This document shows, in pieces, positions 46,428 to 59,841 of a stretch of DNA of 64,000 bases. The stretch is from Paragyromitra xinjiangensis. Its lineage: Eukaryota; Ascomycota; Pezizomycetes; Pezizales; Discinaceae. Position 1 is the first letter of the stretch, and each line of letters starts with the position of its first letter. The notes below the pieces were generated by a model. That model was not told where the DNA came from. It ran no database searches and saw only the letters and a list, made by a program, of their open reading frames with translations. The translations under genes and the position numbers were made by a program. The DNA lies in NCBI GenBank assembly GCA_038503065.1, contig JBCAMK010000001.1, positions 2,790,001 through 2,854,000 on the forward strand, given 5' to 3'.

Positions 46428-46821
46428 AATTGCTGGCGTGAAATGTAGTGGAGTGAAGTTTTGGCTTTTAGCGATGAGTTGTGGATGTAGAATTAAAAAT
46501 ATCTTAGTAGATTTAACGATGGTGTTCGTAGCTGATTGAGAGCGGCTTTATGGAGATCGAATAACCGAGATCGCCTAGAATTTCACATCATTTTGTTTCA
46601 CCGAATAGAAGTAGGGAAACAGGGCAGATTGAATGTGCTTAAATCGCTCAGAAAATACAATGTTCATGAGGCTTAGTTAGAATTCTCGCGGACCCATGAA
46701 ACCTGAACAGACCGTGACTAGATCTTAATGTATATTTACACCATAGCATGGCTAATCTAAACTAACTCACTATCAAATAAGATAATCCTGTCATTCGTTT
46801 CTTAGATTATACCTCTCCACT

Positions 46822-46914
46822 ATTTGCTACGAGAATAAATTTCCGGAGAACTCCGCTACATTAATGTGGCGTTGTGATTCTAGCGCGGGAATTTATTCTC
46901 GTAGCAAGTAGGCA
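46822..46914. repeat. Small MITE-like inverted repeat (about 90 bp)
   Basis: Arms TTGCTACGAGAATAAATTTC and its inverse GGAATTTATTCTCGTAGCAA lie about 45 bp apart. Confidence 0.75.
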
Positions 46915-47133
46915 CTAGGATGAAGATAATTAGCTCCAATTGTAAGTTTCCATACTCACAAACTAAGGTTTATTTGATCCTGCCCTACTGCTCATTAGGA
47001 TCTAGCTGTGGGGCATATTAGTTTCGGGTTTCGAAGGGGAATGTGGGTTTAAGGACTCCAGAGAATTCCATAAAGTTGATGATGCTAGAGAGGACCATTC
47101 TATAGTCGAGGTTAAGTAGTTCATCCTGTTCCG

Positions 47134-47354
47134 GAAGCCGATAGCTCTGTGTATTTCAATAATCTGGCTACAAAGGTCTTATTGAAACCAGGGAATGGAA
47201 AAAAACATCGGGTACCTGTATGAGACCTGAATACGTCTGGTGAAGGAGGCTTTAGCTCCAGGGCAATGAGTTGGTAATATGCAGCGTACCGAGAATTTTT
47301 GAGTGAATGAAAAGGTTTGTATTGTTGTGGCCCCCCCTCTCCCGGGTTTGGCAT
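47134..47354 (-). CDS. Possible small gene end, low support
   Basis: A reading frame with YKPFHSLKNSRYAAYYQLIA and KPPSPDVFRSHT continues over a possible 47-bp intron (47169-47215) to LLKYTELSASGTG and a stop near 47134. The upstream exon is not resolved and no family is recognised. It could be a mitochondrial or ribosomal-type small protein or noise. Confidence 0.25.
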
Positions 47355-47618
47355 TTGTCGTCCAGGGCTGCCTTACGGAAAATGGGATAATCGCTTTGGA
47401 ACAATACAACATGTCGTTTGTCATTTGTCGCCTAATGTGTTTAGGGATGAAATGCCGCCACCCTGGATGTCTCGTGTCACCTGGTCTGCTGGCGTTCAAC
47501 GTGAAAAAAACGGACATACACCTGCCTTGACTCGCTAGCGACATAGTTATTGCTGTTGATCGAATTTCTCTCACTTTTCCAACTCTTCTAAGATTTTATG
47601 AAAGCTCTATCAAGTTAG

Positions 47619-49126
47619 ATGGATGGGTTCACACTTCGCTGCAATAATCTTCGCTGTCGTGCCCAACTTGAACATAGGGCAGCTGTCACGACCTGCAGGC
47701 AAGCAATCTTCAAAGATGCATTCCCGTTAGTATCTACTTACTAATGATCCTAATGTAGTCATATATTCTGCATCTCCTGTGCCTCTTCTCTGCAACTGAC
47801 GGATGTAGCGCACAATGGCCAGCGAGTTTGCCCAGCATGCGATACTACACTCTCCGCTCCTGACGATGCGGTCATCACTCTACTGAATCCTAGCGATGAT
47901 TACAAGACAAGTGTGCTAAGCGGCCTTAGCCCGACTGTAATTATGGAGATTTGCTCGAAAGGGTTAGGGTTTTGGACTTATCAAGTAACTCAAGAAGTGT
48001 GAGGCTCGGAAATATTGGATTTCTGGTCAGGTGGGTTTATACTAGCCATTCTAACTAAAAATTGAGTATAGTGTCTACCAAGAATATCTCGCAAAGTCTT
48101 TAACAGAACGTACTAGCTCTCTCAGTGGACAGTTGGATAAAGTTATTCGGGATGCCAACTCAGAAATTGGGAATCTTCGAGATAAAATAGCAGCAATGTC
48201 CCTTGCAGAAGAAGAACTACGCAGGAAGAACCACGAATTAATGGAAGGGTGGCGCGAGAAAGGACGAAAGCTGGCTCAAACTCAAGTTCTTCTCCTCCCC
48301 ACTTCACAAAACCTCCACTAGCATTGCGCCATCTAATATAAACCACAGGAGCTCTATGATAAATTGAAACGCCGGACACTTATCTCGCAGGTTCGAAATG
48401 CTGCATCAGAGAATGTCGAACACACACTCCTCATGTCAGCTCAACAAAATTCCTCCTCTCATCATCCTTCACACCCCCAGAATCCAGTAGTCACCCAGCA
48501 AAGTCGAGGATATGGGCTTTTGCAGGACCGCAGGCAGCATCGAGACGTTGAACCTGACTTCATCATGACCGGCGCCAGGATTGGAAACATCAACGGCAGC
48601 GGAACTAGGAGCAATGATGGAAGCAGTGGCAGAAGCAGTCCCTTTACTGCCGGTAATGGTGGCCCAGGTATTCTTGGGATGCCCCCGGCACTACAGCAAA
48701 CGCAGCGATATAAAACGGCGGCTCACAATAACGGAAGCTTCCTTAACGGTTCCCTCACTCCGGAGTTGTTATTAATTTCCAGAAGGGGCTGCTGCTGACG
48801 ATTGATTGTTAGTGCAAACCAGATCAAGATCCTTTTTCTAGTACACCTACGAGAAGCCAAGAGCACCGCCAGCGGCTGCTCCCAACACCTATGAACACGG
48901 CTCAGAGAACCGGTCGATACCCAGGAGGAAACTTCACGGCCGGAGTTCCTACCCAAAAGCATAACCCATTAGACGAGATAAGTGTAAATGTTGGTTCTAG
49001 GAGGATAAGGCGAGAAGGCGGCGAGGGCTTTGCTAGAAAGGGTAAGTTCTAGCATGGACCATACTGCTCTACGTATTCCAACTTACTTACTTCTTAGCTG
49101 GTCTCCGAGTGCGAGATGAATATTGA
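47619..49126 (+). CDS. HEI10/CCNB1IP1-like meiotic RING E3 ligase, 393 aa
   Basis: Six exons: 47619-47698, 47759-47998, 48072-48285, 48349-48767, 48842-49041 and 49098-49126; total 1182 bp with all phases agreeing. The RING finger (residues 8-55) reads CNNLRCR, TTCSHIFCISC and CPACDTTL; next comes SGLSPTVIMEICSKGLGFWTYQ, the signature after the RING in HEI10. A coiled coil (about 105-180) and a Ser/Asn-rich tail follow. HEI10-family SUMO/ubiquitin ligases mark crossover sites on meiotic chromosomes. Intron 1 begins GCAAGC, a rare GC-AG intron, and splicing there is needed to complete the RING. Intact by sequence. Confidence 0.9.
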
Positions 49127-49493
49127 CGCTTTATCTAACCCGGCTTAAACAAAACGGTGAAAAACGATCCGTCGCCGCTCCGGAGATTATTTTTGCGTCA
49201 TTGATATTATCGAGGGCTATAAATAACCTTCATGATTCCTCTTAAACCAGATATGTTAGCTCAAATTTCTTCGGGTGTGTAATTCAAAGTACATTCTTTC
49301 GTTGCTATAATAAACTCACTTCTATAGAATTTGAAACCCTGAAGTAGGTGATTATCTAGTCTCGGTTCCAGACATTTTAGAGAAATCGCTATTTTTTAGT
49401 AGTTGGCGCGATTAGGGAGAATCAAGGTTTTGAATGTCAAATATCGAAAAAATCTGGATGACCGAAATGTAGGGCACGAGACTATCCCGGGAC

Positions 49494-49940
49494 ATATTGC
49501 CCATGATCATAATTCTGCATGTTTTTCAGAATGGAGCTCCAAATTGAAAGTCTACTAGTTCTACAGGGGAAAATCGAAAAAATACTAAAAAATACCTCTC
49601 AGCTTGTTAGTCTAAATTCACACTTGCAAGTGCAATTAACCTTTCCTAGAGTCATAGAAGGCTATGAGAATACCTTGGAGAGACTTGCACAGACCCCGAG
49701 AGCCAGAGCTCAGTTACAACCATGCACGCCACAAGAATCTGAACTTTAAACCACACATTCCTTCCATCTGTGCAATCTGGGAAGGGCTTTAAGTAGTCTC
49801 AGGAGTGTGTTAGAATTAATAAAATGTGGAGATTTTTTTGCTATCTTTTTCAATTTTTTTCATCCAGAATTGGTGGGCCTTCAATTTGGGGTTCTGTCCA
49901 TTTGGTTGCTAACTGAGAAACACGCAGAATTGTGATCATG
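49494..49940. mobile_element. MITE, old copy
   Basis: Inverted ends near CCATGATCAYAATTCTGC; internal sequence about 75% similar by eye to 54907-55370. Non-coding. Confidence 0.65.
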
Positions 49941-50087
49941 GACGATATCTAATTACTAAGTGCACTATGCTGTATCTTTGGTGGAACTTGTCATGCTGTT
50001 TGATCTATCAGCGCGGCTCATAGACAACACAAATATCTCGCTCAAACTGTGCCGATGTCAGAGCTTAGTGAGTAAAGACAAAAGGCT

Positions 50088-50310
50088 ATTATTTTCTCGT
50101 AAATAACGAATACAATTGGATTGAGACTGCACGATAGAACGATAATATCACTGGACGAGGCGACAGGATCTTTACTACCTGCATCAAATCTGAAGATTAC
50201 TTTGGTTCTCAAATGGGTGTAATTGAGCCTCAATGCCTACTCAGCCAATCCAACAGCAACTCTTGCCCTGCGGTCTTGATCCGGTTGTATTTGTTATTTA
50301 CGAGAAAATA
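50088..50310. repeat. Inverted-repeat element
   Basis: TATTTTCTCGTAAATAACGA and its inverse TTATTTACGAGAAAATA bracket about 220 bp of non-coding sequence. Confidence 0.6.
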
Positions 50311-50536
50311 CGATACTTTGAGATACTCTGAGAGGATAATTGTAAACTCATCGATACAACCCGGGCGCGCCTTGCTGACATATCTACGATGTTTCAAACA
50401 GTACTGATCAGATGACCAACATACCACCAGACACATCACAACGCCACACCAATGTGGCGGGAGTCCTCGCCGCGAGTACGTCCTCGATACAATTACGCCC
50501 CTCGAGCTCTATCATCCCACCCTATCCTGCTGTCTT

Positions 50537-51599
50537 ATGACGAGCTCCTCAGACACTTCGGAGTCAAATCTCCCTTCACTGATCGCGAGTGAGGCATATA
50601 CTTTGCCAGAAAAAATTAGTGGGCACCGACTTGGCCTACGCCATGACGAATTTGTCATGAGAGTAATTATACTCTCAAAACGCTTAGAAAATCATTATAG
50701 ATCGAAAGAGGTGCTGAGCGAGCCCGAACTTCGCATCACAATTGATACGGCGACCATATTTCTCTTAAGATGGATACCTGATTGTTGGGTTGTCGCTGTT
50801 GAACTTGGGCTGAAGTGCCAACAGGTTTTCAGGAGGTTGCTTTCAAGTGCATTCTACATGAGGAGAATGTTTCGCTATTTCCGGAGGTAACGTTTTCTAC
50901 ATTCTCCGCGATGTTGATGTTAGGTCATGATCGATACTAGAAAAGTAAATTATCTGTAGCACAATTGCAAGCATGGACACAACACACAAATTAAGAATCT
51001 CATATGCATCTGGCAAATTACATCAAAGCATAGAATACAACACTCGGACGGCATTTTATCCAATTGGTTGGACATTACAAGCGGTCTGGGAGAGAATGAT
51101 GCGTGATATTGGGGAAAACATTGCATCAGATGCCGTATTTTTTGAATATTGCAAGCTTTTTGACCAAGCACGGCGGGTACTGCCGGCGAAGGTTTGGAAT
51201 CACTTTTTTGCAAAGAGTAACAACCGGAAAGACAGTTCAACCCCACTCGTTATGGAAGGAGAAACCCTCGAGCCTATCCGTCCATGCACCACTGCAGGAG
51301 AGGCGGCAGAAGCGGCAAGCAGCTCACCAGAAATTCCGGAGGTGCCCGGCTCTACCATTGCTGAAGGTGATACTGCGACACTAAAGAGTCGTCAAACAAG
51401 GCTCCTAGAATCACCTGATGCTCAAGATGAGGTGACACCCTTGAAATATCCACCAGAGAATGGTTTTGATGTCCCGCTTTTTAATGGGTCTTTACTAAGC
51501 CCCACAACCCTCACTTCTGAACGCGAGTCGATGTTCCCAACAAATGGGCCTTTATTTCCAAATTCCAGAGGACACTTGTACGATGATTTATATTTGTAG
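50537..51599 (+). CDS. Hypothetical protein, 329 aa
   Basis: Two exons (50537-50886, 50960-51599) joined by a 73-bp intron (GTAACG...CTGTAG) with matching phase, total 990 bp. The N-terminal half has a hydrophobic stretch (ATIFLLRWIPDCWVVAVELG) that may be a helix of a fold rather than a membrane segment. The middle includes RISYASGKLHQSIEYNTRTA and YCKLFDQARRVLPAKVW; the last 120 residues are Ser/Thr/Pro/Glu-rich and look disordered. I do not recognise the family. The complete frame and clean intron argue it is real. Confidence 0.55.
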
Positions 51600-54500
51600 T
51601 ATTACTGATTTGGGATTTGGTCCTTCAAGCATAGAGCGATACTCAATGCTTGTAAGAAATTGACTGATGGAGTCTACCAACTCATACACTACTAGTGCAA
51701 ACACAACAACAACCGCACAGAATTTTATGATATGGTACGCAGTGGCTCTAAGGTCTCGGTCACCTGCATAACTATCATTTAATGATACGCAAAGTTGGCG
51801 CACGATTCAATGAGATGAAAAAGTGACACGTATTGCATCTAAATGCAAAACAATGGTAGATCCTAAGAACAATAAATGATATCGATGAGAATAATCCAAT
51901 ACCCTATGGCCAACGTGTCGGGCCTAATGAGGAACACCCTTGCGATTTGATACGCGCGAGGTCTTGGGAACATTAGACCTCTTAGCGTCAAAGAAACTTG
52001 CGTCAGAATCCCGTAGAGTTGGTCATTATACTAACTCATCTGCACACCCCGATTCTTAGTTATCCTGCAAAAGGAGATCAGTGGAAACAATATGCCTAGT
52101 TTTTAGCAATATTGTGTGCCAGCTCCCCTATTATGTACTACAGAGCTTGTCCTTCGTGTAAGATGGCCCAGAAGTGACTTTCACTATTCATCTATCCCAA
52201 CCAAAGTAGCCTATCAGATACAACTATACACTGTCGCTAATTGCAAACCCACGCTAGCACCACACACTCACTACGCGGCCAACCCTAAATAGCGATGGCT
52301 GGTATCTATTCCTCTTCACACAAAGAGAAAAAAGAGGCCATTGCATAACCGTTTTTGATCAACCACCCAGGCCCTGTGACTAGCGTGAACCTCAGTGCCA
52401 AGATCTGGATATTCCTATTAGCGCAGGAGCTTGACGTTTTAAGGTTAGCGATTGGCATTACTCTACTGGTGCTTACAACGATTGTGGCGAGCTCACCGCA
52501 CCCCGTTCTAGGTTAATGAATGCGGACTAGATCTAAATCGCGTATCACATCTGTACAGGTTGCCACTGACACTAATGGGCCATATAGCTATTCTACTTTA
52601 GGAATGCGGTGTAGGGCAAAGTAACTGTACTGTCACAGCAACTAGGTACATGTGAAATTTTTTGACATAGACCAGACCACTAGGGAACATGGCTTGGGGA
52701 ATACAGAGTGGCTACAACAGTTTCTAATTGTTGCCCCTACCCGTGCCCCCACCCGGTATCGCAGCTGGATGTCTTCGGTGTTAATTCCCCCCGCTAGTTA
52801 GCTTCTCCTGGTATCCTAAAATTTAATCTAATTTCCTGACCCTGTTTGATGATCAATGTGTCGCTAGAGAAGTATATATATGCGAGTGATCCACTATGAC
52901 TTTCAGTTTGTAGACGCTTGAGCCCTAACTGCGAGAAAACAAAAGACCGTTAATAGTTCTTTGAAGATCCTACGGTTCTGGTAATTCAAGGAATTAGCTA
53001 TACTGCGGACAGAGTAAGAATATGCAGTCGAACAAGTGGAGTATTTGACTGAGTATTAGATAGAACCCACTTATAGAGGGCTACAGACGCATTGGAAAAT
53101 AGATCGAGAGACCTTACCAATCGGACTCTCATCCGACATACTGCTACTCTTGGGCAGGTAATGAAGCTGGGGCTCCTGCAAAGCGGGCCGTGAAGAGCTG
53201 TGGATAAATCACACCTCTATGGCGACAAACCGTTCTTCGCCTAGGAGCAATTCTAACTTTTTATTGTGTATTAACTAGCGTTGAACTCCGCCCATGGCAC
53301 GATGCCATCAAGTAATTGTAAGAGCAAACGTTTGTATGCAAATTCTTGCTGTCCTAAACGCCGCCATTGGTGTCATAATATCGATAGAGGTGCTTTTGCT
53401 CAATTGAAGCTACTATCTTAGGATGGATTATACCCGAGTTAAGCGGCACCCCATCCTAACTTAGATTAAGTTAATACCCACAGGAGAACTAAGCGTGCAG
53501 CATGGTGTGTTTCTCATCATATTTGAGATTCCCGCCATTCACGCCGCAATGGCGCATATACGAGATCAAACGGACAAAGCGATTACTTGATGACATCAAT
53601 ATCTGGCACAGTCCCTCACCGATCACCTAAATAGGTATCTGTCTTTTTTAGACTACGAGTAGAGATTTTACAGGTGCGTAGCATCTCGGAGAGCGATGGC
53701 TCAGAAGTTGGGTAGATTATCATTGCATGATACTGCCCTACACACACAGGAGTAACTATATCCCCCTAGCCGCCATCACTAACTAAGGACTTAAAAGGGC
53801 CCCATTCTCCCATCGATAGCATACCAAAGCACTTCAGCCACCGATGACCGGACTTAAATGAGAGGAATAGGAAGAGCTGCATCCCTTATAGAAGCTTGCA
53901 TGTTTTCTATAACGAGAAAACCCCTACTAACCCTTGGGAGCGCATAAAGAGGTTCTAGGAAATGTTTGTCACACCCAATTCATTCCAGAGCCCAAGACTC
54001 AGTTCATCTTGTGGCGTCGCTAGTGAATACTTCGGGTTTTTTAACCTAGTTTAGCCTATGCGCGTGTAGGAAATTAGTCATCAAGCTCCGTATTTTTTGT
54101 GCGGAGCCTGATAACTAATTTTTCATACGCTCACTGGCCTAAATTTGGCTAGATATTTTTCCTTTCAATGACAAATATTTTCTAGAATCTCTTGGTGTGT
54201 TCCCATGGGTCAGCGGGGCTTTTGTCGCGATTGTAAATCTGTGAGCAGGGGCTTCGCCTTTTATTCTTTCATTTAAGTCCTGTCATCGCTGTTTTTAGTA
54301 TTTTTTCTTTTTGTTAACTCATAGTTTCATTGTTTCTAGGCCTAGGGTACAAGGATGTCGCATGCAACCGAAGTTATGGCGTTAATAAAACCCAACCTGT
54401 TTTTAGTACTTTACTATATACATAAATACATATATAGCTATAGTTATAGAAGGAAATCATGTATGGTCTAGTAGTTTAATAAACTGGTACGGGACTGAGC

Positions 54501-54626
54501 TACTTCAAAGAGCCTTTCTGCCACGCGCATATTTTAACTTCATCAATACCGCTTTGAAATTGCCTCAGCTTAGTGCACTAATTCTGGTGTTCTTATATAA
54601 CCCGTAATACATGCGAGAATACTGTT
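51600..54626. other. 3-kb gene-free region
   Basis: Stops are frequent in all frames and no RNA gene is recognisable. One hairpin at 54070-54127 (TTAGTCATCAAGCTCCG against CGGAGCCTGATAACTAA) is the only structure seen. Confidence 0.5.
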
Positions 54627-54882
54627 GTATTTTGCGGTTAAGCCTCGAGGCGTAATGCAGAATGGAGAGAGAAAAGCCTGCAGGAAAGTTGTCTCGGGTG
54701 TCTCCGCTACGCTTTTGACTGGTGAAAACAGGTTGCACTTATACCATAGAGTAGGTGACGGTCCCTAACCCTACAGTAAATTGGCTCCCTCCATTGGCTA
54801 AAAATCGGAATCTAAGACCTTTCCTGCAGGCTTTTCTCTCTCTATTCTGCATTACGCCTCGAGGCTTAACCGCGAAATACAG
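54625..54882. mobile_element. MITE with 63-bp terminal inverted repeats
   Basis: Arms start TGTATTTYGCGGTTAAGCC and run to GCCTGCAGGAAAG, with about two mismatches. Non-coding centre. Confidence 0.85.
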
Positions 54883-54908
54883 CGGTAGACCCTATGGAAT
54901 CTCAGTTA

Positions 54909-55370
54909 TTGTCCATGATCAAAAGTCTGCGCGTTTTTGAGCTAGCAATCAAATGGAACCCCAAATTGAAAGTCCACCAACTCTAGAGAGAAAAAATCGC
55001 AAAAAATACTAAAAAATACTCCCTAGCCTATCAATCCAAACTCATATCTTCTAAATGCGATCAGCCTTTCCTAGAGCCATAAAAGGCTGTGGGAAGACCT
55101 TGGGGAGGCCTGCACACAGACTGCAAGAGCCAGAGCTCAGTCGCAACCATACACATCACCTAAATCTAAACTTTTAACTACATATTCCTCCTATCTGTGC
55201 CATCTGAGAAGGGCTTTTAGTAATTTCAAGAGGGCGACTGGAATCAAGAAAGCATGGGGATTTTTTTTGCTATTTTTTTCTATTTTTTCCATCTGGAATT
55301 GGTGAACTTTGAATTTAGAGGTCCATTCAGTTGCTAACTCAAAAACGCGCAGACTTTTGATTATGGACAG
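54909..55370. mobile_element. MITE, 39-bp inverted repeats
   Basis: Ends TGTCCATRATCAAAAGTCTG and CGCGTTTTTGAGYTAGCAA are inverted. Same family as 49494-49940. Confidence 0.8.
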
Positions 55371-55372
55371 TT

Positions 55373-55645
55373 GTGTCCAACAAGTTCTTGCGGTTTTTGA
55401 GGTACCACGATGCAATGAAGTGCTATGAGCCCCACAGCACAACACCCCCAAATCCACCATCCCTCCCACAACTGAACCTGAATTGCGCCGGCACAATAAG
55501 GGACATACTGTTATTAATTTAAGCAAACATGATGCTTTCTTTTTTGTTGAGTAGTAAATATTTTCGTAGTTCATTGTTGAATGGTTCATGGCACCTTGTT
55601 GCATCAGATACCTCAAAAACCGCAAGAACTTGTTGGACGCAACTG
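55373..55645. mobile_element. MITE adjacent to the previous one
   Basis: Inverted ends GTGTCCAACAAGTTCTTGC / GCAAGAACTTGTTGGACGC continue into GGTTTTTGAGGTA. About 270 bp. Confidence 0.8.
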
Positions 55646-56104
55646 GACAATACTTTAGTGTGAGGTTGCGGCAACCCCAACGGGAGAATTTGTTCTCGGA
55701 GTAGGTAAGCTGGAGCCTAAAGTCCGCTTCGCGCTCAAAATAGAGTCATAGATTCTCCTAAATGTGTCTTCCTGGTGAAGACGTAAATGCATAAAGAGTA
55801 CCATAATCTAGGTGGTTAGATTTCCTTAAGAATTATCTATCTATCTATACGAGTCCAAGGAATGACGTGAGTTACAGATCTTAGGGTATGCATGGGTTAG
55901 GGATTTTAGTGGTTGAAGCCAAGCTCACAGTATACTTGAAGCACCATGACTAAAGCACAAATACTAGAAAATATTTTCCGTTCATTCGATAGAAGCCACT
56001 TTATTCAATCAAATCCCCTCCAACACTGAATCCCTGTTACAACAGATCGATACAAAACTGGGCGAGACGATCTTGCTTGAGAAAGGTTTCGCACGAGAGA
56101 GGCT

Positions 56105-59100
56105 CTAAACAGTCATAGATATCTTTAACTTTTTGTTCATACTAATATAGAATAAAAATTGTTAGTAAATTATAAGTATAGAATACGAGGGGCGCTTACA
56201 AGTCAAAGAATGCAAACTGGCTGGGGTTACATCCATACTCGTAAATAAACCTACTAGCCAAGAAGCTTCCAAATGTAGATCTAAGGTAGCTAATCGGAAC
56301 GCGTTTCAAGATTTCTTCAAACCCGATAGCCTCTACCAAACACTCGGGCAAAGCTTCTTTCAACACACTAGCCCGAAGCTGGATGTTTGTCCACAACTCG
56401 GTTTTCTGAAGCTCTTCATCGAGCTTGGTGATGGCAAGAGAGAGTTCATCTGAGAGTACGGAGATAGGCTTGCCAGTTTCCTTGTGTTCGCGCCAGAGAG
56501 CTTCGAACTCTAACCTGGCGTTGCGCTGGATGGTTTTCTGAACCGCTCTAACATAGGTCCCATAAAACTCTGGTATATTACCATCAATGACACACATATG
56601 CTTTCTGAAGCCATGATCATCAAATGCAAGGGAGGCAAGCACCTGGGACGAAGCGAGCCAATTGGTTAAATTAGAGATTCAAAAAAGATATTTGACGAAC
56701 ATACCTCCATTGAAGAGCTTGTAACGCCACCTTTGTTTGCGCTAGCATCCTTGAACAGAATAGCTCCCGCATTTTCCAACCTGAGTTTTGCGTCTTGCGA
56801 GATGAACAGGTTGGCACCCTCAACTATGAAAGGAAAAACACACTTCCCATCTTTAATAAGCTTGTTTACGTTAGATAAGTCAATTGACTCAGGCCTTCCA
56901 CCACAAGGAACGAAAATGTCGTATGGAATGTTAGTGCGTAAATGAAAAGTATTCCTAAACATAGTACCATTATTAACAACCTCGCTATCCGGAAGAGTCA
57001 CATTCACATCGTCAAGAAGTACACGATAGCCGCTCGATGAGAGTTTAGAGATATCAAACTCCGAGATCATACGACGTTTGGTAGCCAGTAGAATCAATTC
57101 ATCATGGTTGATACCTTCGGGATCGGCAAGGACACCAGAGCCATCAACTATAAAGGTTGCCATTAGCAAGGCGATTCAAGTGTGGTTGACATATTTTGAG
57201 AAGCATACTAACCAATAGCAACGTATTTTTCGTTGCTGAGCAAGATCTCGTTTGAGCCAAGATCTCCGTCAGGCCCGCCAGTCTGCAGCTTCATTATCTC
57301 GGAAGGGTTGACATTCATCTTTTCATAAATTCCAAGGATAAACTCGCGAACCCCCAAAGAAGTCATTCCATAGGTATCATGCGGCATTCCACCCAAGCTA
57401 GGGCTCTTTCCGGTAAAGAAAGACTTCCAGAAGGGCGCAGCTCTTGATTTTGCATGCGTGGTAGCCCAATCAACAAGATGAGCAGTGTTTTCGTCAGGCC
57501 CCATGAACAAGATCTCGGGTTTCTTGTAAAAATCGACGATAGGATCTTTGATACCTGGGCTCCTAGGCTCAAGTAAAAGGTCAAGTATAGCATCGATGTA
57601 TTTCCTAAAAGCGCCAACCTCTTTGTCCTGGTGTTTTGTGTCGAGCAAGATAACACCCTTTGCGCCACTTTCAGGAATATCTTTGTTTTTTCGGTGCTGT
57701 GTGTTTGCAAGGTTGTAATTCTCATCAAAGACGGAACGGGCATTGGCTAAGTAAACCTCTTGACTTCTACTTTTGACGATTCGAATACCCCCACGGGCAA
57801 TATCACGGAACCTCTATCGACGAAGTTAGTCATGACAAAAGCTAACTCACTAGCAGATGATGACAAACCAAATGGAAACCCCTAAACTCTGACCCGACAA
57901 TGAAGAACATGCCATACAACGGCTGAGGGTATTCCGTAGTTGGCAAAAACTTTGGGCACATACGGAAGCTTAGGGCCACTTTTGTAGGAGTATAGAAATT
58001 CGTTTTCCTATTATTAAACCTATTAGCCTTCATAAAAATACAAGGGTAGATACCATATCCAGAGACTAGAAACTTACAAAACATGCTTATTAAAAGTGAT
58101 GAAACAATTCATCACTCTCTCTTGATGCTCATTTCTCACAGATCTTGAGATTTTAGTCATCAGCTCTTCGTCATTCAAGACCTGTTCCCCTTGTAGGCGT
58201 TGATAACTAAGTGATTGAAGATGATCAGAGCCGTGAGTCTGCACATGGTACTTATTGGCAAATGCTAAATAGAGGGAACGAATCAAATCCGGATAGCTGT
58301 TAATGGCTTCAAAGATATAATCGGGAGTAAAAGTTTCCTGGCGAAATCTACGCTTGAGGTTATTGAGAATCTCAGCATGAGCAGTGTTATTTAGGTCCAA
58401 GAACTGGGATAATGTGGCGTATTCAGATCCTATCTACTATTTAGCTCGTTCCAAATGAGAAGAAGGTTTAAAATGCACTAGGGCCGGAGAGTTTATTTAC
58501 CAAGCCTATTCACAAAATGTCCCACGAAGTGACACACAGAATGCGCATAGATTGTTTCCTGCAAACTGAGTTTTCCACTAATGAAATGTGACTGAAACAT
58601 GTTTTGAGGAATGCAATAAAGTAAGCTGACTTCCTTCATGATCTGTAGAATAGAGATCTCAATGGGAGGATTAGTTTGACCAATCGTCGTGCCAGGCATC
58701 GGACACAAATATATAGACATTACAGTAACGCCGTTCGAGAATTGCTCTATAGACTCATCAGTAAAACAATAATGCAACTAGTAGAGCTTTAAATTTTTCA
58801 TACCAACATACTTCCTCGTGGAGGTGCAGCCATAGTAGTGATAAAGATCACTCAACGCTGAAAATAATCCCGTAGCTGTTCCTTGTTTAAAACCAATCAC
58901 AAGACGCTTTTCTTTCGTCCCCTCGATCTCAACCATCTGGATCACTGGGCCAGTCCTTTGCGTGACTGTATTGACGATACTTTGGTAGATGAGCTTAGTG
59001 TTATGGGTAGCCTTCTCCAGGAAAGATTTGTCAGATATGACCATGAGATCCGTCTCATTTTGCTCAGGATTAGGGTTGACAAAATCGCATCTGTAAACAA

Positions 59101-59841
59101 AATAGCAACGGAGTTTTGCATTTTTTGAGCGAAACGACTCCAATCTAAAGGCTTTGGTTGGAGTTGAGGGGTTAAGGTATTTCTCGTCGATGCGCTGCTC
59201 ATATAGCGGGCCAGACAGTACAGAGACTCCAGGAGCAGTTGTATCAATGAACATCGCATGATCTGAAAGCTTGGATTCAGGGTAAGTACTACATTTCTAC
59301 AACAGAAGCAAGATCTGACCTTCAGCTTCTCTATCGAGGCGGATCTCGAGATGTTTGTCATTTCTTGAAAACGCATTCACCTTTCCAGCATAAAGCGCGA
59401 GAATGTTATTCGCAATGTTTTCCTGCACGTCGTACCATTAGTCAGCCCCAGCTGTTCAACCACAAATCAATACTTATCAAAAGGTGAGGTCATAACTTAC
59501 GACCGACTCAGACCTGAAGTACATATCTATGAACACGTTAGTGCTAAAACTCAATAGGGATTTATCTGTTCCTCTTTGAGTACCATCAATCCCGAGCGAA
59601 TTATAGAAGGATTTGGTCTCGCCAATGACGAAGTCCTCAGGGATAAATCCATTTTCATGAAGTAGCTCGACGACTATGTCAAGAATCAGCGACCCAGTGT
59701 GCCTAAGAGGGAGTTCTATGACCGCTGACCACACTGCATTTGCTTATGTTTTCCATCGAAGACAGCAGAGATGTATCCCAGCGTATTGTCTTTCGAAATT
59801 CCCTGGGAACTAACGCCCGAAATAGCTACGGGGACAGTCAT
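56105..59841 (-). CDS. NAD-specific glutamate dehydrogenase (large, GDH2 type)
   Basis: Oxidatively deaminates glutamate to 2-oxoglutarate and ammonium with NAD+ (EC 1.4.1.2), for growth on amino acids. Twelve exons are traceable; the first boundary (near 59725) is ambiguous, the last intron is 56142-56199, and the last codons read FMNKKLKISMTV. Landmarks: GYISAVFDGK start, GIDDMYF across intron 2, MFIDTTAPGVSVLSGP, VEQFSNGVTVMS, then the catalytic part with FRDIARGGIRIV, GPDENTAHLVDWATTHAK, TGGPDGDLGSNEIL, FIVEGANLFI and ASANKGGVTSSSMEVLASLA. Expected size is about 1,030 aa, as in other fungi. No break is seen. The start ATG (59841) gives the usual short N-terminus. Confidence 0.96.
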
